Positions 35,633-49,010 of a stretch of DNA of 64,000 bases are shown in pieces. The DNA comes from Vigna angularis. Taxonomy: Eukaryota > Streptophyta > Magnoliopsida > Fabales > Fabaceae. The stretch lies in contig NC_068972.1 in the NCBI RefSeq assembly GCF_016808095.1, positions 41,075,029-41,139,028 of the forward strand, read 5' to 3'. The notes under the pieces were generated by a model, which worked only from the letters and a program-made list of their open reading frames with translations, did no database searches and was not told where the DNA came from. Numbering within the stretch: the first letter of the stretch is position 1; every line of letters begins with the position of its first letter. The translations under genes were made by a program, and so were the position numbers.

Positions 35633-38586
35633 TGTGACATCCCAAAAATACAGTCATAACTATAAATTCAGAAAGTCACATTTAATAATAATTCAGTACA
35701 GTTTTTCACTAAAAACAAAAGCCAAGCCGTACACCTTACAACACGAATCACAATCTGAAGTCGAACGCACAAATAAAAACCTGACCGAACGGTTTACAGA
35801 AAACATTTACCGAACGGTCCAAAATAAACTTAAATGAAAACGAGAGATGGTCGAACGACCATTCAATTCAACTAAATACAATACAGGCCGAGCGGTCTCA
35901 CTGCTCGATCTTCACTTCAACATCCACCAGGTTCTCTTCATTCAACGCATCTTCCAAACGCTCGTCTCCCTCTGCTCACATCCACACGGATGATCATTGC
36001 AATGACAAGACGGACGTACAAGGACAATTGACAACACAAGGAAAACGAAAGGGTAAGCTTACGTAATTTAACTCATGCATCAACATACAATTTCAGGTAA
36101 ACAATTCAACATACATGCATATCTCAACATACACATTCATTTCATAACAACCGACTCCAACATACTCACTAAATAAAACTCAACACGACTGACTGTCCGG
36201 ACTGTATGAACTCTGTGTAGCTTCGGTGTTCGTGCACCCGGGTGATGTAGTAACTGGAACTCTCATCAGCTGCCACCCGAGGTTAATCCTATCTGTCCAA
36301 TAATCATCAGGACTAGGACCTCCTGCCGTTCCCACACATGACATACCCCCTCTACGTGAGGACGAGTACTCACGGAACATCAGGATGAACTACCGGATAA
36401 GCTTACCACATTCATACTTTACAAATCTCAATAATCAATTCTTGAGTCGCTCCTCCTTGGAACGCTCTTTCAAAAGTCACAACATTTCCATTCATCTCTC
36501 CATCATTCACTATTTGTCATTTTACTATTCATCATTTACTGTTCATAATACATTCATACTTTCATTTCATCTCACACACTGTTCATCAATCACCATATAT
36601 CATTCCATCATTTCTTTCATTATTTGTAAGTGAAACCACCAAAACTGAACGTTCTGCCCCCAAGGACCAAGGACGAACGCCGCAAGTGAGACCAAAAGAC
36701 GTTCGTTCAAATCAAAGGACGAACGGCAGAGTTTACTGTTAAGTTCTGAGTAAGGTACTGTTCATTGGACGAACGCTATTTCACAGAAAAAGAGTACGAG
36801 CGCTCAAAATAAAACTGAGCGTCATTCAGGACGAACGCTCACATAGACAGAGCATCATTTTGAGCGAGCGCTCAGTATAAGACCGAGCCCCATTTTAGAA
36901 CGAACGCTTAGTTCAAAACCGAGCATCATTAGGACGAACGCTCAGTGTGAGACCGAGCCCCAATTTGAGCGAGCGTTCGGTATAAGACCGAACACCATTT
37001 TGAGCGAGCACTCATTATGAACGAACACTAAACAGAACGAACGTTCAGTATAAGATTAAATACCAATTAGGACGGACGTTCAGTATAGAACCGAACGCAC
37101 TTTAGGACGAACGCTGGTGTGAGACCGAACGTTAATAACCTTAAAATAATAGACTTTGATTTCGAAGAAGTACGAACGGTAAAACACACTATTACATATG
37201 TGCATACAACAGAAGGGATTTTATCAAAGAATACCAAACACAGTGCTTGGCCGAACGCTCAAGAATAGCCTTTAGATACGAGGACGCTCGTCCTCAACAA
37301 GGGATCCTTCCAAATGAACGAATCCCACTTCTACTACTTTATCAGGAAAACCGAACGGTCAAGGACCGTTCAGCAACGAACGTATATGTTCATAGGGAAA
37401 GTTTCTTAGTCAATTTCTTTTGTATTCCAGTTCATCTTTTGTCATTCATACTCATAGATTTCACACGTTCATATCAACATCAACTTCCACATTTTATACA
37501 ATCCATGTCATGTAAATTCATACATCTCATTTCACCGAGAAAACGAACGTTCATGCAGTTCAATAAATCAAATATCATGCATTATACACATACCATCAAA
37601 TAACGAACGTTCACATAGCCAATCATAGAAGCATCCAACAGTAAAATGACGAACGTTCATTCATTCATACATCATGCCTTATTTTCTTACAAATAAATAA
37701 CGAACGTTCACATAGCATACATCATACCAGTTAAATTAAATAAGCTTCCCTTACCCGGAATGGACGAACGTTCACAGGCGCACACAGACGCTCTCTACTC
37801 AAATCCTTATCACCAACGTTCGTTAATCCACTATTTATGAACGAACGCTCAGAAACCCACCTATATTAGGTCATATACTGTTAGGACGAACGTTCAGAAT
37901 ATTTAAGAACGAACGCTCAACATGTAACTTAAGGACGAACGCTCGACAACACTGTTTGGACGAGCGCTCGTTACTAAGACGAACGAACGTTCAGAAACGA
38001 ACGCTCGACAGAGAAAAAGAGACGAGCGCTCAAAACAACGTGGACGAACGTTCAATTTGTCAAGTTTTGGACGAACGTCCAATTTGAAACCAAATTGGAC
38101 GAACGCGATTCTGCAGATTTTGCAGAATCACTGATTTTCCAGAAAACCAGAAAACCTCCATTTTTAACTCTAAAGCTTTTAGATTTCTACCAAAAACAGC
38201 AAAATGAACTAACCAAAACGAAAAATCTATCTCCCCTTACCTCTTGAAGACTTCCTTTGTGAACTCTTTGAATCTAACTCTTCCAAAACTTGCAGTTCCA
38301 AGCAATTCCACCAAGCTTTGAACTTCTCCTTCTCTTACAAAAAATGGCAGCAAGGTAGCAAGGATTCTTCCCCTTCCAGTGCAGAAACTCTCCCACTGCA
38401 GAACCCTTCAACTCCTTTTATCTTCCAAGCTTGCATGGTGCCAAAACAAGAGAGAAGTCACAGACTTCTTTGTTCCCCACTTCCAAATAAAACCAAGTCC
38501 CGTGACTTCCTAATTGCTTCCCCCACCCCTTCTAAAATAATATTAAAATAAAAACATAACATAAAATAAAATACTAGGTCTTTACA
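35633..38586 (-). repeat. 5' LTR of element 2
   Basis: 2954 bp, the promoter LTR for the minus-strand transcript. Its octamer array is at about 36635-38106. Its outer terminus reads TGTAAAGACC in element sense, one transition away from the TGTAAGGACC of its partner. Confidence 0.94.
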
Positions 38587-38591
38587 AAGTT

Positions 38592-39700
38592 TATCTCAAG
38601 ATTTTTTTTTACGTTTTTATAATTTTCTAATTGTTCCAAAATTTATAAATTGAATTAATTAATTTAAAATAGTCATTCACAGGAAATCATTAACTCAAAT
38701 GAATTTAATACTTAATAGAAAATACTAATCAAATAAAAACAGAATTATTTTTTTCATATAGATGTTTTATCTATAACTTTTGTGAAAATTTTCTTAATCC
38801 TATTTACAAACACTTTAGAGATGATTTTATAAACATAACCTACCAAAGAAAATGAGCCTATACTCCTTCAATTTGTTGGTGTCTTATTTACTTTGGGAAA
38901 TAATAGTGATTAATGAAGTAATATCCTAAACTTTTACTCCCTCACACTCTTTCACTGTATCATAAATTTCTCTTTCTTTTTTTGTAAAATCATATCTTAA
39001 TATAAGATCATATGATACTCATTTATAAGATCATATGATACTCATTAATGAGGATTAACTACCTCTCACACATGAATTCTTCATATAAGAGATTAGTAGC
39101 TACTTGTAATATAAATCCTTTAAGACGCAATATTTGTAGATTTTGTTTTTCTTATATATATATATATATATATATATCATTCATTTTTTATTTTATTTTT
39201 ACAAATTTTTAGCTTATACTTGGATTTTTAATGTGTTATTCTGTTTTCTTATTTTATTCAAATATCTTACCATGAACCAAATTGGATTACTATCATATAT
39301 CCTTTAATTTTTTATTTCTTTCTATAATATTTTCTTAAAACGAACATGAGAAATATACATTAAAACGAACAAAATTATTATCACATCATGAACGCATTAA
39401 CTCCATTTCTTAATAGTTAACAGAAGGACAAAATTGACACAAATTTAAATAATTTTGAACATATAAAAAACCCTTTAAAAAAAGCGAGTTTTTTATGAGT
39501 ACTTATGAATGATTTTTTTTTAAAAAAAATAGGATAGTATATTGGCCTTTAAAATGCGATCCCTGTGATACATCCAAGGGTTGAAATTAATGGTGGATAG
39601 AGAGAGGTTTGGTAGATTATCAGTAGAGATTGTCTGCAGCAACATAAACAGCGAAACAGGGGTTTTGGTTAGGGTTACGTTCTTGCAAATCGCAAATCGC
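38592..39700. other. AT-rich intergenic DNA upstream of ISY1
   Basis: No gene seen. It contains a (TA)n microsatellite at about 39153-39178 and a short direct repeat (ATAAGATCATATGATACTCAT) near 39001-39042. The last part next to 39700 is probably the ISY1 promoter and 5'UTR. Confidence 0.5.
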
Positions 39701-39741
39701 AAGGAAGAGAAGGAACAGTGAAATTCTGCATTCACATTCAA

Positions 39742-39750
39742 TTAGGGTTT
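39742..39750 (+). promoter_or_regulatory. Telo-box-like motif in the ISY1 5'UTR
   Basis: TTAGGGTTT (reverse complement AAACCCTAA) lies 19 bases before the ATG. A related GGTTAGGGTTA lies near 39667. Such telo-boxes are common near the transcription start of plant genes for RNA processing and translation factors. Confidence 0.45.
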
Positions 39751-39768
39751 TTCTTTTCGTTATCGGAA

Positions 39769-40665
39769 ATGGCTCGAAACGAGGAGAAGGCGCAGTCGAT
39801 GCTGAACCGCTTCATCACGATGAAGGCGGAGGAGAAGAAGAAGCTGAAGGAACGCCGTCCGTTCCTTGCTTCGGAGTGCCGCGACCTGTCGGAGGCCGAC
39901 AAGTGGCGCCAGCAGATCATGCGCGAGATCGGGCGGAAGGTGGCGGAGATTCAGAACGAGGGTCTGGGCGAACACCGCCTGCGTGATCTCAACGACGAGA
40001 TCAACAAGCTCATTCGGGAGAAGTCTCATTGGGAGCGACGAATCGTGGAGCTCGGCGGGCCCAATTACGCCAAGCACTCGGCCAAAATGACGGACCTCGA
40101 CGGCAACATTGTTGACGTTCCCAACCCGGGCGGGCGCGGCCCCGGTTACCGATACTTCGGCGCGGCGAAGAAGCTTCCCGGTGTCAAGGAGCTCTTCGAG
40201 AAGCCCCCGGAGCTCCGCAAGCGGCGCACGCGGTATGACATTTATAAGCGGATTGATGCGAGTTATTACGGTTACCGTGATGACGAGGATGGCGTGCTGG
40301 AGCGGCTGGAGGGCCCAGCGGAGGATGCGATGCGGCGGGAGGCGGCAGAGGAGTGGAGGAGATTGGATGAAGTGAGGAGGGAGGCGAGGAAGGGGGTGAA
40401 AAGTGGGGAGGTGGCAGAGGTGTCGGCGGTGGCTAGGGAGATGCTGAGGGAGGAGGAGGAGGTGGTGGAGGAGGAGAGGCAAAGAGAGAAAGAGGAGGAG
40501 AAGGAGAAGAGGGAGTTTATTGTGCACGTGCCGCTGCCGGATGAGAAGGAGATTGAGAGGAGGGTGCTGGAGAAGAAGAAGATGGAGCTGTTGAATAAGT
40601 ATGTGAGTGAGGGGCTTATGGAGGAGCAGACCGAGGCCAAGGACATGCTCAATATTCAGCGTTAG
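39769..40665 (+). CDS. ISY1: Pre-mRNA splicing factor ISY1 homologue
   Basis: 298 residues in a single exon. The start is the ATG giving MARNEEKAQSMLNRFITMK, the characteristic N-terminus of the family; the same frame is open further upstream, but that extension is not family-like. The conserved Isy1 domain covers roughly residues 1-190, with GPNYAKHSAKMTD (97-109), the GRGPGYRYFGAAKKLPGV region (122-139) and YDIYKRIDASYYGYRDDEDG (156-175). A highly charged Glu/Arg-rich coiled region (185-250) follows, then a short conserved tail. ISY1 is a nuclear component of the NineTeen/Prp19 complex that binds the catalytic spliceosome and affects first-step fidelity. Codons are strikingly G/C-rich at third positions compared with the AT-rich surroundings. 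It appears complete and functional. Confidence 0.95.
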   Translation: MARNEEKAQSMLNRFITMKAEEKKKLKERRPFLASECRDLSEADKWRQQIMREIGRKVAEIQNEGLGEHRLRDLNDEINKLIREKSHWERRIVELGGPNYAKHSAKMTDLDGNIVDVPNPGGRGPGYRYFGAAKKLPGVKELFEKPPELRKRRTRYDIYKRIDASYYGYRDDEDGVLERLEGPAEDAMRREAAEEWRRLDEVRREARKGVKSGEVAEVSAVAREMLREEEEVVEEERQREKEEEKEKREFIVHVPLPDEKEIERRVLEKKKMELLNKYVSEGLMEEQTEAKDMLNIQR

Positions 40666-43100
40666 CGGGGACTGTGCCAATATTTTAAAATGCTGTTATA
40701 GTTCTGGAGCGGAAAATTGCAGATAGATTTGATTGTGGACAAATGCGCAATAGTGGTGATGACTTCAAAAATCTTGCCCAAAATTGTGGTTCGTAAACTG
40801 CATTTTGGTTTAATCTTTTTATCTTGTGGCTTGAGTTTTGGTAAGCAAGTAGGTTGGATATAACTTAATACATGTTTCGATTGAATTAGTGTAAAACGTA
40901 GAGGAATGAACATGTTGCTCTAGTGATACTCTTTGAGAAATTTTATCAATGCGCAATTCGTGATCATGCACTTAAAACTCAAGACATACTCTTCACCGTC
41001 CCAATCCACCGCACATTTTCACTATAAATTCACCACTGCCACTTTCTTTTTCTCACTTTTTTAATTGAAGGGTCCTCATCGTATCATGTTCAGCCCCTTT
41101 AATTTTTAGCTGACTATACTCTTTGATTTCACTCGCTATCAACCAGTTATTATATTTATATTCATTTCTACCTTCCCTCCCCTTTATGTATGAACTTCTT
41201 GACTGCGACCAACGTCCCCGCACCGAAAGTATATAATTCTTACCACAAAGTCGAAGGGCTCTTTTTGGATTCACGTAAGCAATGAAATTGGCTTTCTCAT
41301 GGAGAAAGGCCAAGAGCCTCGCAATAGACAAGGCTTAACTGAACCCAATGAAAAGCTTGTGGAATATGGTATAGGAGGGAACTGCAATTCTTGTGATGAT
41401 AATTCCACTGACTGTATCTGATAGGCACATGGACAGTGATAGGAAATGGAATGTATATTATAGGAAAAAACTTATTAATAAAAAGTAGTTTGACTTGTTA
41501 GAGCAATTCGTCATAGTAGGTAGGTACTCTTACATGGCTAACAACTCATTATGAAAAATGTTTTTTTTTTCATTTGCATATTAATGTTCTTTACATTGGC
41601 CTGCACATTCTAAATTCATTTTTCTTTCATGCAAAAATCGTTTATAGTTTGGCACATTAACAATGCATCTATCTGATGTTCGGTAGACTCTGCACTTGGG
41701 ACAATTTGTATCTGGCTAAAGTCCGAACTTATTGACATCATTAGAACATCATTAGAAGGCACGCAGCTGCCGAAGATGTTAGTGTGAGATTCGGTAATCT
41801 GGCTATAGCTTTTCTGAATAAACATCTATCAAGGAACGAGTGAGAGACAGAATTTAAACTTTTTTGTTCACAATTTACACTGCCTTCTAGAATTAAGTAT
41901 GTACTGTCATTCAAACTGAGTCTTGTATTTGGGGCGTCCTCTTAGTATGTCTGTGAACAAACGCAATTATTCCCTTGGGCTGGGTTGAATTTGAGTATTG
42001 GTATCATTGTATATTTGGATGGTGTTGTACAATTTAATTGATGAACATGATATCAAAATAGGATTCTTCGCCGAAAACCCTATAGACGCAGTTATTAGAT
42101 GACTGCATACGCCGGTGTTAAAAAAATAATTTAATTAAAAAATAACTCTTAACATTGGTATTCGTATGATAAAAATTGTACTTCTTGAACGTTGCTACGA
42201 GGAGGAGAAAATTCGTGCTTGAAAGAAAATCTCGAACTCTAATATCCAGATGTGATAGAATTAGGAATGTAAATGAAGTATATAAGTTGGACTTCTTCGA
42301 TCTACAATCTAGACAATCAATTTAGATCTGTATTATAAAATTCTATATTTTTACCGTATAAGTCCATTTTTACCGTATATAAATAATTTAATTGAAAGTA
42401 TGCTATTACTTTTAAAATATTTTATTTACTTCCAAAAACTATTTATAGATGTATTTATTTTGGTTCAACAAGAGATTCACCTTTGTTTTAAACGTTTCTA
42501 TTTGATAAAATATTAGAATTTTAAACTTTTAATAGTTTTCTTTTATTACGTTATTACAAACTATTTATTTCATTGATTTCCAAGGATTGATGTTCCCTAA
42601 CCCTTTTTCCATGTTCAAATCGAATAAGTATATGAACGACAAAAATTCTAAAAATGAATATTAAACAATAGCTAATTTGCTTCATTTAAACAACCTCATT
42701 AACAAATATATTTTGGTACATCTCAAAACAAGATAGTACTTTTAAATTGTTACTCTGTTATTTTCTACCGGGAAAGTGTGCATCTTACAACAAGAAAATT
42801 AAGCATGTTTTTACAGCAATAAGAGGTCAGACACATAGGAAAATCTCTCCCTCTTTGCCTTTTAGGTCTAAGTCTCTGCTGTTTCATAACGTGTTGCTCT
42901 CAGTGTAGCCATCATGATCCAGCAAAAATTTCCAAGGCCTACATGATCCAGAAAAATTGCCAACTGATGCAGCAACAGTAAACACCTTCATCATACATAA
43001 CAATAGTAGATATTATGCTCATCTTTTGGCTCATCAAGCCTCTCACCAACTGCTTACTGCAAACTTGTTACTGTATGTATGACATACAGGCATGTAGGTA
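40666..43100. other. Intergenic DNA between ISY1 and the RlmN-like locus
   Basis: It begins with the ISY1 3'UTR. The open frames at 41053-41331 and 41616-41825 (minus) show no recognised family and no splice context. Near 42106-42175 an ACGCCGGTGTTA word is followed by TTAACATTGGTATTCG, suggestive of a small DNA-element remnant. The end (about 42780-43130) is probably the 3'UTR of the RlmN-like gene. Confidence 0.4.
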
Positions 43101-43536
43101 AAATCAACAGCCAAGAAAGAGACATTGTGCAATCAACAGCTTACTCCAAGACCAATAGGGTCGGTGACCAGAGGAGTTTTCTGGAACTTGTTTCCGTAGC
43201 TGGCCACAAGCTGCATTTGCATCCAACCCTCTTGTATGACGAACACTAACAGTTATTTTAGCAGACTCCAAAGCGCCAGAAAATGCTAGCACCTAGCCAA
43301 TTAGAATTTTTAGATTAAACAACCAAATTTTCAAAGATGACTCAAGGCACGAACTAAATTGTGTGTTAAAAATGACAAGAAAATTATCATACTGCTCTCT
43401 TGGAAGGACGCTTATACTCAGAGTCCTCTATTGGATTGAAAGGTATCAAGTTGACATGATATCCACTGCCCGCTCCATGGAGTAACTCAGCAAGTTCTGC
43501 TGCATGGTCTACCGAGTCATTGACTCCAGCTACTCA

Positions 43537-43932
<396 letters not shown>

Positions 43933-44131
43933 TTATGATTTTAAAGCAGGCGGAGAAGAGATCAGTTTAGCAATTCAGAGCATTCTACAAAAAAGAAAGT
44001 GATAGAAGAGAAATGTCATTTTAAAGTTTATATCTTCAACTGAATAGAAAGTGCACTTGCAACATTCTAATAATGCCTGTGGTTAATTTAGGTTTTGGAG
44101 AAAATTACGAAATAATAAAATGAAAGATAGA

Positions 44132-44931
44132 TAAACTCATGAAAGTTCAAATTTTATCCCCAAATTTGGAAATATTACGAAGTTGCATTGACCAAAAACT
44201 AATAATATGAAAATTCAAGATACAGGACTGGCAACCTAAAGGTCCGCATACAGGTACAAATGTCAGTTTGCTACCTGACGTCTAGGTTAGCATGAAAGTA
44301 AAATTAATGGCAAGTCAAAATTGTATTCATATCAAAGGTAATTACCTCACAGCTAAGGTAGATTGAAGTTTGTGAGAAGCAAGTTTCTTTATTGTATTTG
44401 GAACGCCCACAGTGGAGATGGTTATCATTCTTTGCCCAATTTTCACATCCTAAAAGAAACACAGTAAAGCATATATACATTTTTACAACTTCAAATTTCA
44501 AGTAAGCCTTCAGAAGGAAATAATGTCACATATTTATTCACCTTATTCAAGCAACGTTGTGCTTCAAGTACTGCCGTCAGATTTAACGTTGGTTCACCCA
44601 TTCCCATAAACACTACATTTGACACCCTATGCTTGAAGAACTCCTCAATGGCCAAGACCTGTTCACATAAGATGAATTTTATCCCTGTCTTGCAGAAAAC
44701 CAGGTCAAGCTTGTTTCAGAACATTAACAATCCTAAATCAAAGCCTCTTATCTTTACTTTATACATTCTTTTTACTTTCTCTTTTATAATTTCTTTAAAT
44801 TAATCACAGAGGCACTATCTCATCAACCCTGCTATAAACTAACATCAAACTGCTTTGATGGACAAACATGGATGGATATGACACAAACCTGTTCGACGAT
44901 TTTATGTCTCTGAAGATTCCTTGAAAACCCC
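44132..44931. repeat. Duplicated host segment, copy B part 1
   Basis: Matches 20803-21623 of copy A nearly base for base, except for the single (not doubled) 21-bp unit. It ends at the solo LTR insertion. Confidence 0.92.
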
Positions 44932-47718
44932 TGTGACATCCCAAAAATACAGTCAGCACTATAGATTCAGAAAAATCACATTTAATAATAATTCAGTACA
45001 GTCTTTCACTAAAAACAAAAGCCAAGCCGTACTCCTTACAACACGAATCACAATCTGAAGTCGAACGCACAAATAAAAACCTGACCGAACGGTTTACACA
45101 GACAAATACCGAACGGTGGAAATAAACTTAAACGAAAACAAAAGATGGTCGAACGACCACTCAATTCAACTAAATACAATACAGGCCGAGCGGTCTCACT
45201 GCTCGATCTTCACTTCGACATCAACCAGGTTCTCTTCATTCAACGCATCTTCCAAACGCTCGTCTCCATCTGCTCACATCCACACGGATGATCATTGCAA
45301 TGACAAGACGGACGTACAAGGACAATAGACAACACAAGGAAACGAAAGGGTAAGCTTATGTAATTCAACTCATGCATCAACATGCAATTTCAGGTAAACA
45401 ATTCAACATACATGCATAACTCAACATACATATTCATTACATAACAACCCACTGTAATGCACACACTAAATAAAACTCAACACGACTGACTGTCCGGACT
45501 GTATGAAATCTGCGTAGTTACAGGCGTTCACGCGCCCGGGTGGTGTGGTAATTGGCATCCTCATCAGCTGCCACCCGAGGTTAGTACGTCCGTCCAAAGT
45601 ACCCCTAAGGACGACGACCTCCTGCCATTCCCACGCATGACGTGCCCCTCTACTTGAGGATGATCACTCACGGAATATCAGGATCGAACAGCCAGCATTA
45701 ACTTCCCACAGTCATACTTTACGAATTTCAACATTCATCTGAGTCGTTCCTACCTGGAACGCTCGTTCAAAAGTCACAATTTGCTTTCATCTCATATATT
45801 CTTCATCATTCACTTTTCATCATGTATTCATACTTTCATTTCATCTCATAAACTGTTCGTCATTCATTATTCATCATTCCATCATCATTTTCATCATTCT
45901 TAAGAAAACCATAAAAAACGAACGTTCTGTCCCCAATATGTCGAGGACGAACGCTGTGAAATGAGACCCAAAAAGGGACGCTCGTTCGAATCAAAGAACG
46001 AACGGTTTAAGTTCAGAATGTACAAGTCTGGTACTGTTCATTGGACGAACGCTGTGGAAAATAGTACGAGCGCTCAAAATAATGCCGAGCCCCATTTTGG
46101 GACGAACGCTCAGTTCAAACCGAGCACCATCATAACGAACGCTCAGAGTTAGACCGAGCACCAATTAGAACGAGCGTTCAGTATAAGACTGAACAGAAAT
46201 TAGGACGAGCGCTCATCATAAAACTGAGCACCCTAAAGGACGAACGCTCAGTTCAGGACGAGCACCATTAGGACGAACGCTCAGTGAGAGACCGAGCCCC
46301 AATTTGAACGAGCGTTCGGTATAAGACCGAACACCATTTTGAGCGAGCACTCATTATGAACGAACACTAAACAGAACGAACGTTCAGTATAAGATTAAAT
46401 ACCAATTAGGATGGACGTTCGGTATGAGACCGAACCGTACTCGGACGAACGCTCCCATTAAAACCGAGCAAACAAAAGTACGAACGCTCAACAAGGCAGT
46501 GTAACATCAGGACGCTCGTCCTCGACCAGGAATCATTCCAAATGAACGAATCAAACTGTGACCATTTTAGATAAGGAAAAACCGAACGGTTAAAGACCGT
46601 TCGGCACCAACCTTCATTATCATGGAAGACTCTTTTCAATTCATTTATATTCCAGTTAACCTCAACATGTAATTCTCATAATTTCATACGTTCATATCAG
46701 CATCAACTTCCACATTTTATTCAATCCGTATCATGTAAATTCATATATCTCTTTTTACCAAAAATAACGAACGTTCATACATTCAGAAAATACAATATCA
46801 TGCATTATATTCATACAATCAATTAACGAACGTGCATTCAACAAAATTTCAGCAACATCATGCATTATACTCATGCAATTAACAACGAACGTTCACACAC
46901 ATACATCAAACCAGTTAAATTAAATAAGCTCCCCTTACCCGGAAATGAACGAACGTTCACGGGCGCACACAGACGCTCTCTACTCAAATCCTTATCACCA
47001 ACGCTCGTTAATCCACCTATATTTGGTCATATACTGTTAGGACGAACGTTCAGAATATTTAAGAACGAACGTCATTTTACAAAAAGGCCAAACGCTGAGA
47101 ATCGAAAACAACACTCGTTTGGACGAGCGCTCAAAGGAGAACGAACGCTACGGGACGAATGCATGAGCAACGCATGAGCGAACGCTCGTTAGCTAAAGAA
47201 AAACGAACGTTCAAATCAAAGTGGACGAACGTTCAATTCGTCTCAATTTGGACGAACGTCCAATTTGAAACCAAATTGGACGAACGCGATTCTGCAGATT
47301 CTGCAGAATCACAGGTTTTCCAGAAAACCAGAAAAACCTCCATTTTTAACTTTAAAGCTTTTGGATTTCTACAAAAACAGTGAGATTAACTAATCAAAAC
47401 GAAAATTCTAGCACTCCTTACCTCTTGAAGACTTCCTTTGTAAATTCTTTGAGTCTATCTCCTCCAAAACTTCAAAAGTTCTCCACTTCCCCTCTTTCCC
47501 AGAACTTGCAGCAAGAACTTCTCCTCTCTCACAAAAATTTGGCAGCAATCCTTTCCCCTCCCAGCAGACCCATAGCTTCCCTTTTTAACTTCCCAAACTC
47601 TTCCCTCTTCCCCTCTTCTTCTCTTTCCTTTTCTTGTTTGCTTTTGGTTTTGTTTTCAAAGGGGGAAGCAACGTTCGCTGTCCCTTTGTGGCAGCGCACG
47701 TTCCTTTCTCCCCGTTCT

Positions 47719-47758
<40 letters not shown>

Positions 47759-47768
47759 AGGCCTGACA
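44932..47768 (-). mobile_element. Solo LTR of the element 1/2 family inside exon 5 of copy B
   Basis: 2837 bp from TGTGACATCCC to GGCCTGACA, flanked by the TSD ACCCC (44927-44931 and 47769-47773). Copy A shows the empty site, with the six C residues in one run. The orientation matches elements 1 and 2. The outer end differs from the family (GGCCTGACA instead of GGTCCTTACA) and carries a run of 36 T at 47722-47757. No internal sequence remains, as expected after recombination between two LTRs. Confidence 0.93.
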
Positions 47769-48669
47769 ACCCCCCTTTTCCAGTGGCACAAAAGGAGCAG
47801 CGTAAAGGGCAACCAACCTAATATCCAAACAACAGATGGCATTAACAACAAAATGGAAACATCAGCACTTAATTATCACAAGAACAAAAATTAGTTTCCA
47901 GATCAAATACTCCAGGAAAGAGGTAAAACATCAGCTAGTAGAAAAATGGAATAAACCCACACTGATAGAAATCCTTAATTTCTCTAAACTTCCTCTGGTA
48001 TAAGAAATGATAAAGTTGCTTGCCCCTGTAGGTTTCCTGAAAATATCGAGCCAAAAAACGAGAAATTAATTTTTTTTTCATTTATGTTTTGGTCCAATTA
48101 AATTGGAAAAAGATGATAAATTTACCTGACCGCAGTTAAGGGCAAGCTGTTCCAGCTCCTTCTCTGACTAACCAAGGAGAACCTGAGACGGGGATTTGAC
48201 ACGTGGGGACATGGATGCACGCACAGCGGACGAGAAATAAGGTTGCATCTGCGTGCGAGACGGAGGTCGCACCGTACGTGCGAGTGGCATGGAGCAGTTC
48301 TGAATCAGCGCCAGCATTGGATTGGAGGGTAGTTCACTCTTGGCTTTGGCATGAGATGACAAGAAGATAATGAAAACTCACAAAATGAACAAGAAAAAAA
48401 CTGCTGCTTAAATCCTTAAACCTTAAATCCTTACTTTGTACATTTTTTAAAAATAATAATTAAAATTACAACGATAAATCAAACACAAAACAAAAACCTT
48501 TTCCAACCATTCTTTTGGAGTATGTTTTCGGAATGCTTATTTTTTCAGTCTTTGGTTGCTTGTAAAAAAAAAGTTCTTCAAAAAAGAGAGTTTGTAGAGT
48601 TACTTTGAATTTTGGAGTTATATATAATTTTTTTTAATTTTAGTTCGATTTATGTGATTGATTGATATA
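47769..48669. repeat. Duplicated host segment, copy B part 2
   Basis: It matches copy A from about 21621 to 23130, with the 614-bp deletion of exons 3 and 4 at 47939-47941 (junction word CTAGTAGAAA). It ends at the LARD-like insertion. Confidence 0.92.
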
Positions 48670-48988
48670 TGTTATGTAGTCAGGATATTTATGTAATAAC
48701 ATAAATATCTTAGATATTTGTCAAAGCCACTAACCACATTTTTAGGTAAGGTGGTTATTTTTATTTTGCTTATAAATACAGTGACAGGACCAAAGTCCAG
48801 GTACGTTCTCTTTATGCTCTAGAGATCCTGAATAATATAGCAGAGCAATATCCAATTACTCTCTTCAGAGCTTCAGCTCCATAACTCATATCTGACTTGA
48901 GCAATACGAAGGACAACAGTTGAAGAAATGCAAGCATCCCAGACATCCAAGAGCAACAGAGACACACAGGAAAATGTACACCGAAACA
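48670..48988 (+). repeat. 5' LTR of the LARD-like element
   Basis: 319 bp, TG...CA, 39 bp shorter than its partner and otherwise almost identical. Confidence 0.9.
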
Positions 48989-49010
48989 TTTTGGCGCCCA
49001 CCATGGGGCC
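48989..49010 (+). promoter_or_regulatory. Primer binding site region of the LARD-like element
   Basis: TTTTGGCGCCCACCATGGGG directly follows the 5' LTR. The TGGCGCC start (48992) is compatible with a tRNA ending in GGCGCCA. It is not the initiator tRNA-Met site used by the Tekay elements, which supports a different lineage. Confidence 0.65.

Larger units (their letters stand above)
27932..38586 (-). mobile_element. Element 2: intact Tekay-type Ty3/gypsy LTR retrotransposon
   Basis: 10,655 bp with the perfect TSD AAGTT (27927-27931 and 38587-38591). The two 2954-bp LTRs differ by eye at only three places (28000/35701, 30761/38462, 30880/38581), all transitions, which points to a very recent insertion. 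It carries a primer binding site (35617-35628), leader, a single uninterrupted gag-pol frame (30921-35477) and a polypurine tract (30886-30895). All are in minus orientation, so the 5' LTR is the right one. This is the only element in the window that looks capable of autonomous movement. Confidence 0.96.

Noticed and set aside
39760..40680. 306-residue open frame antisense to ISY1
   Set aside because: It is Leu/His/Pro-rich and follows from the G/C-rich third positions of ISY1. It has no known domain.
41616..41825. Minus-strand frame with IVPSAE, recalling IVPSAK in RlmN exon 8
   Set aside because: The similarity covers only a few residues, with no further match and no splice context. It is probably chance.
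47529..47851. Lysine-rich minus-strand frames at 47529-47851
   Set aside because: They arise from the 36-T run at the LTR end joined to exon 5 of the pseudogene.
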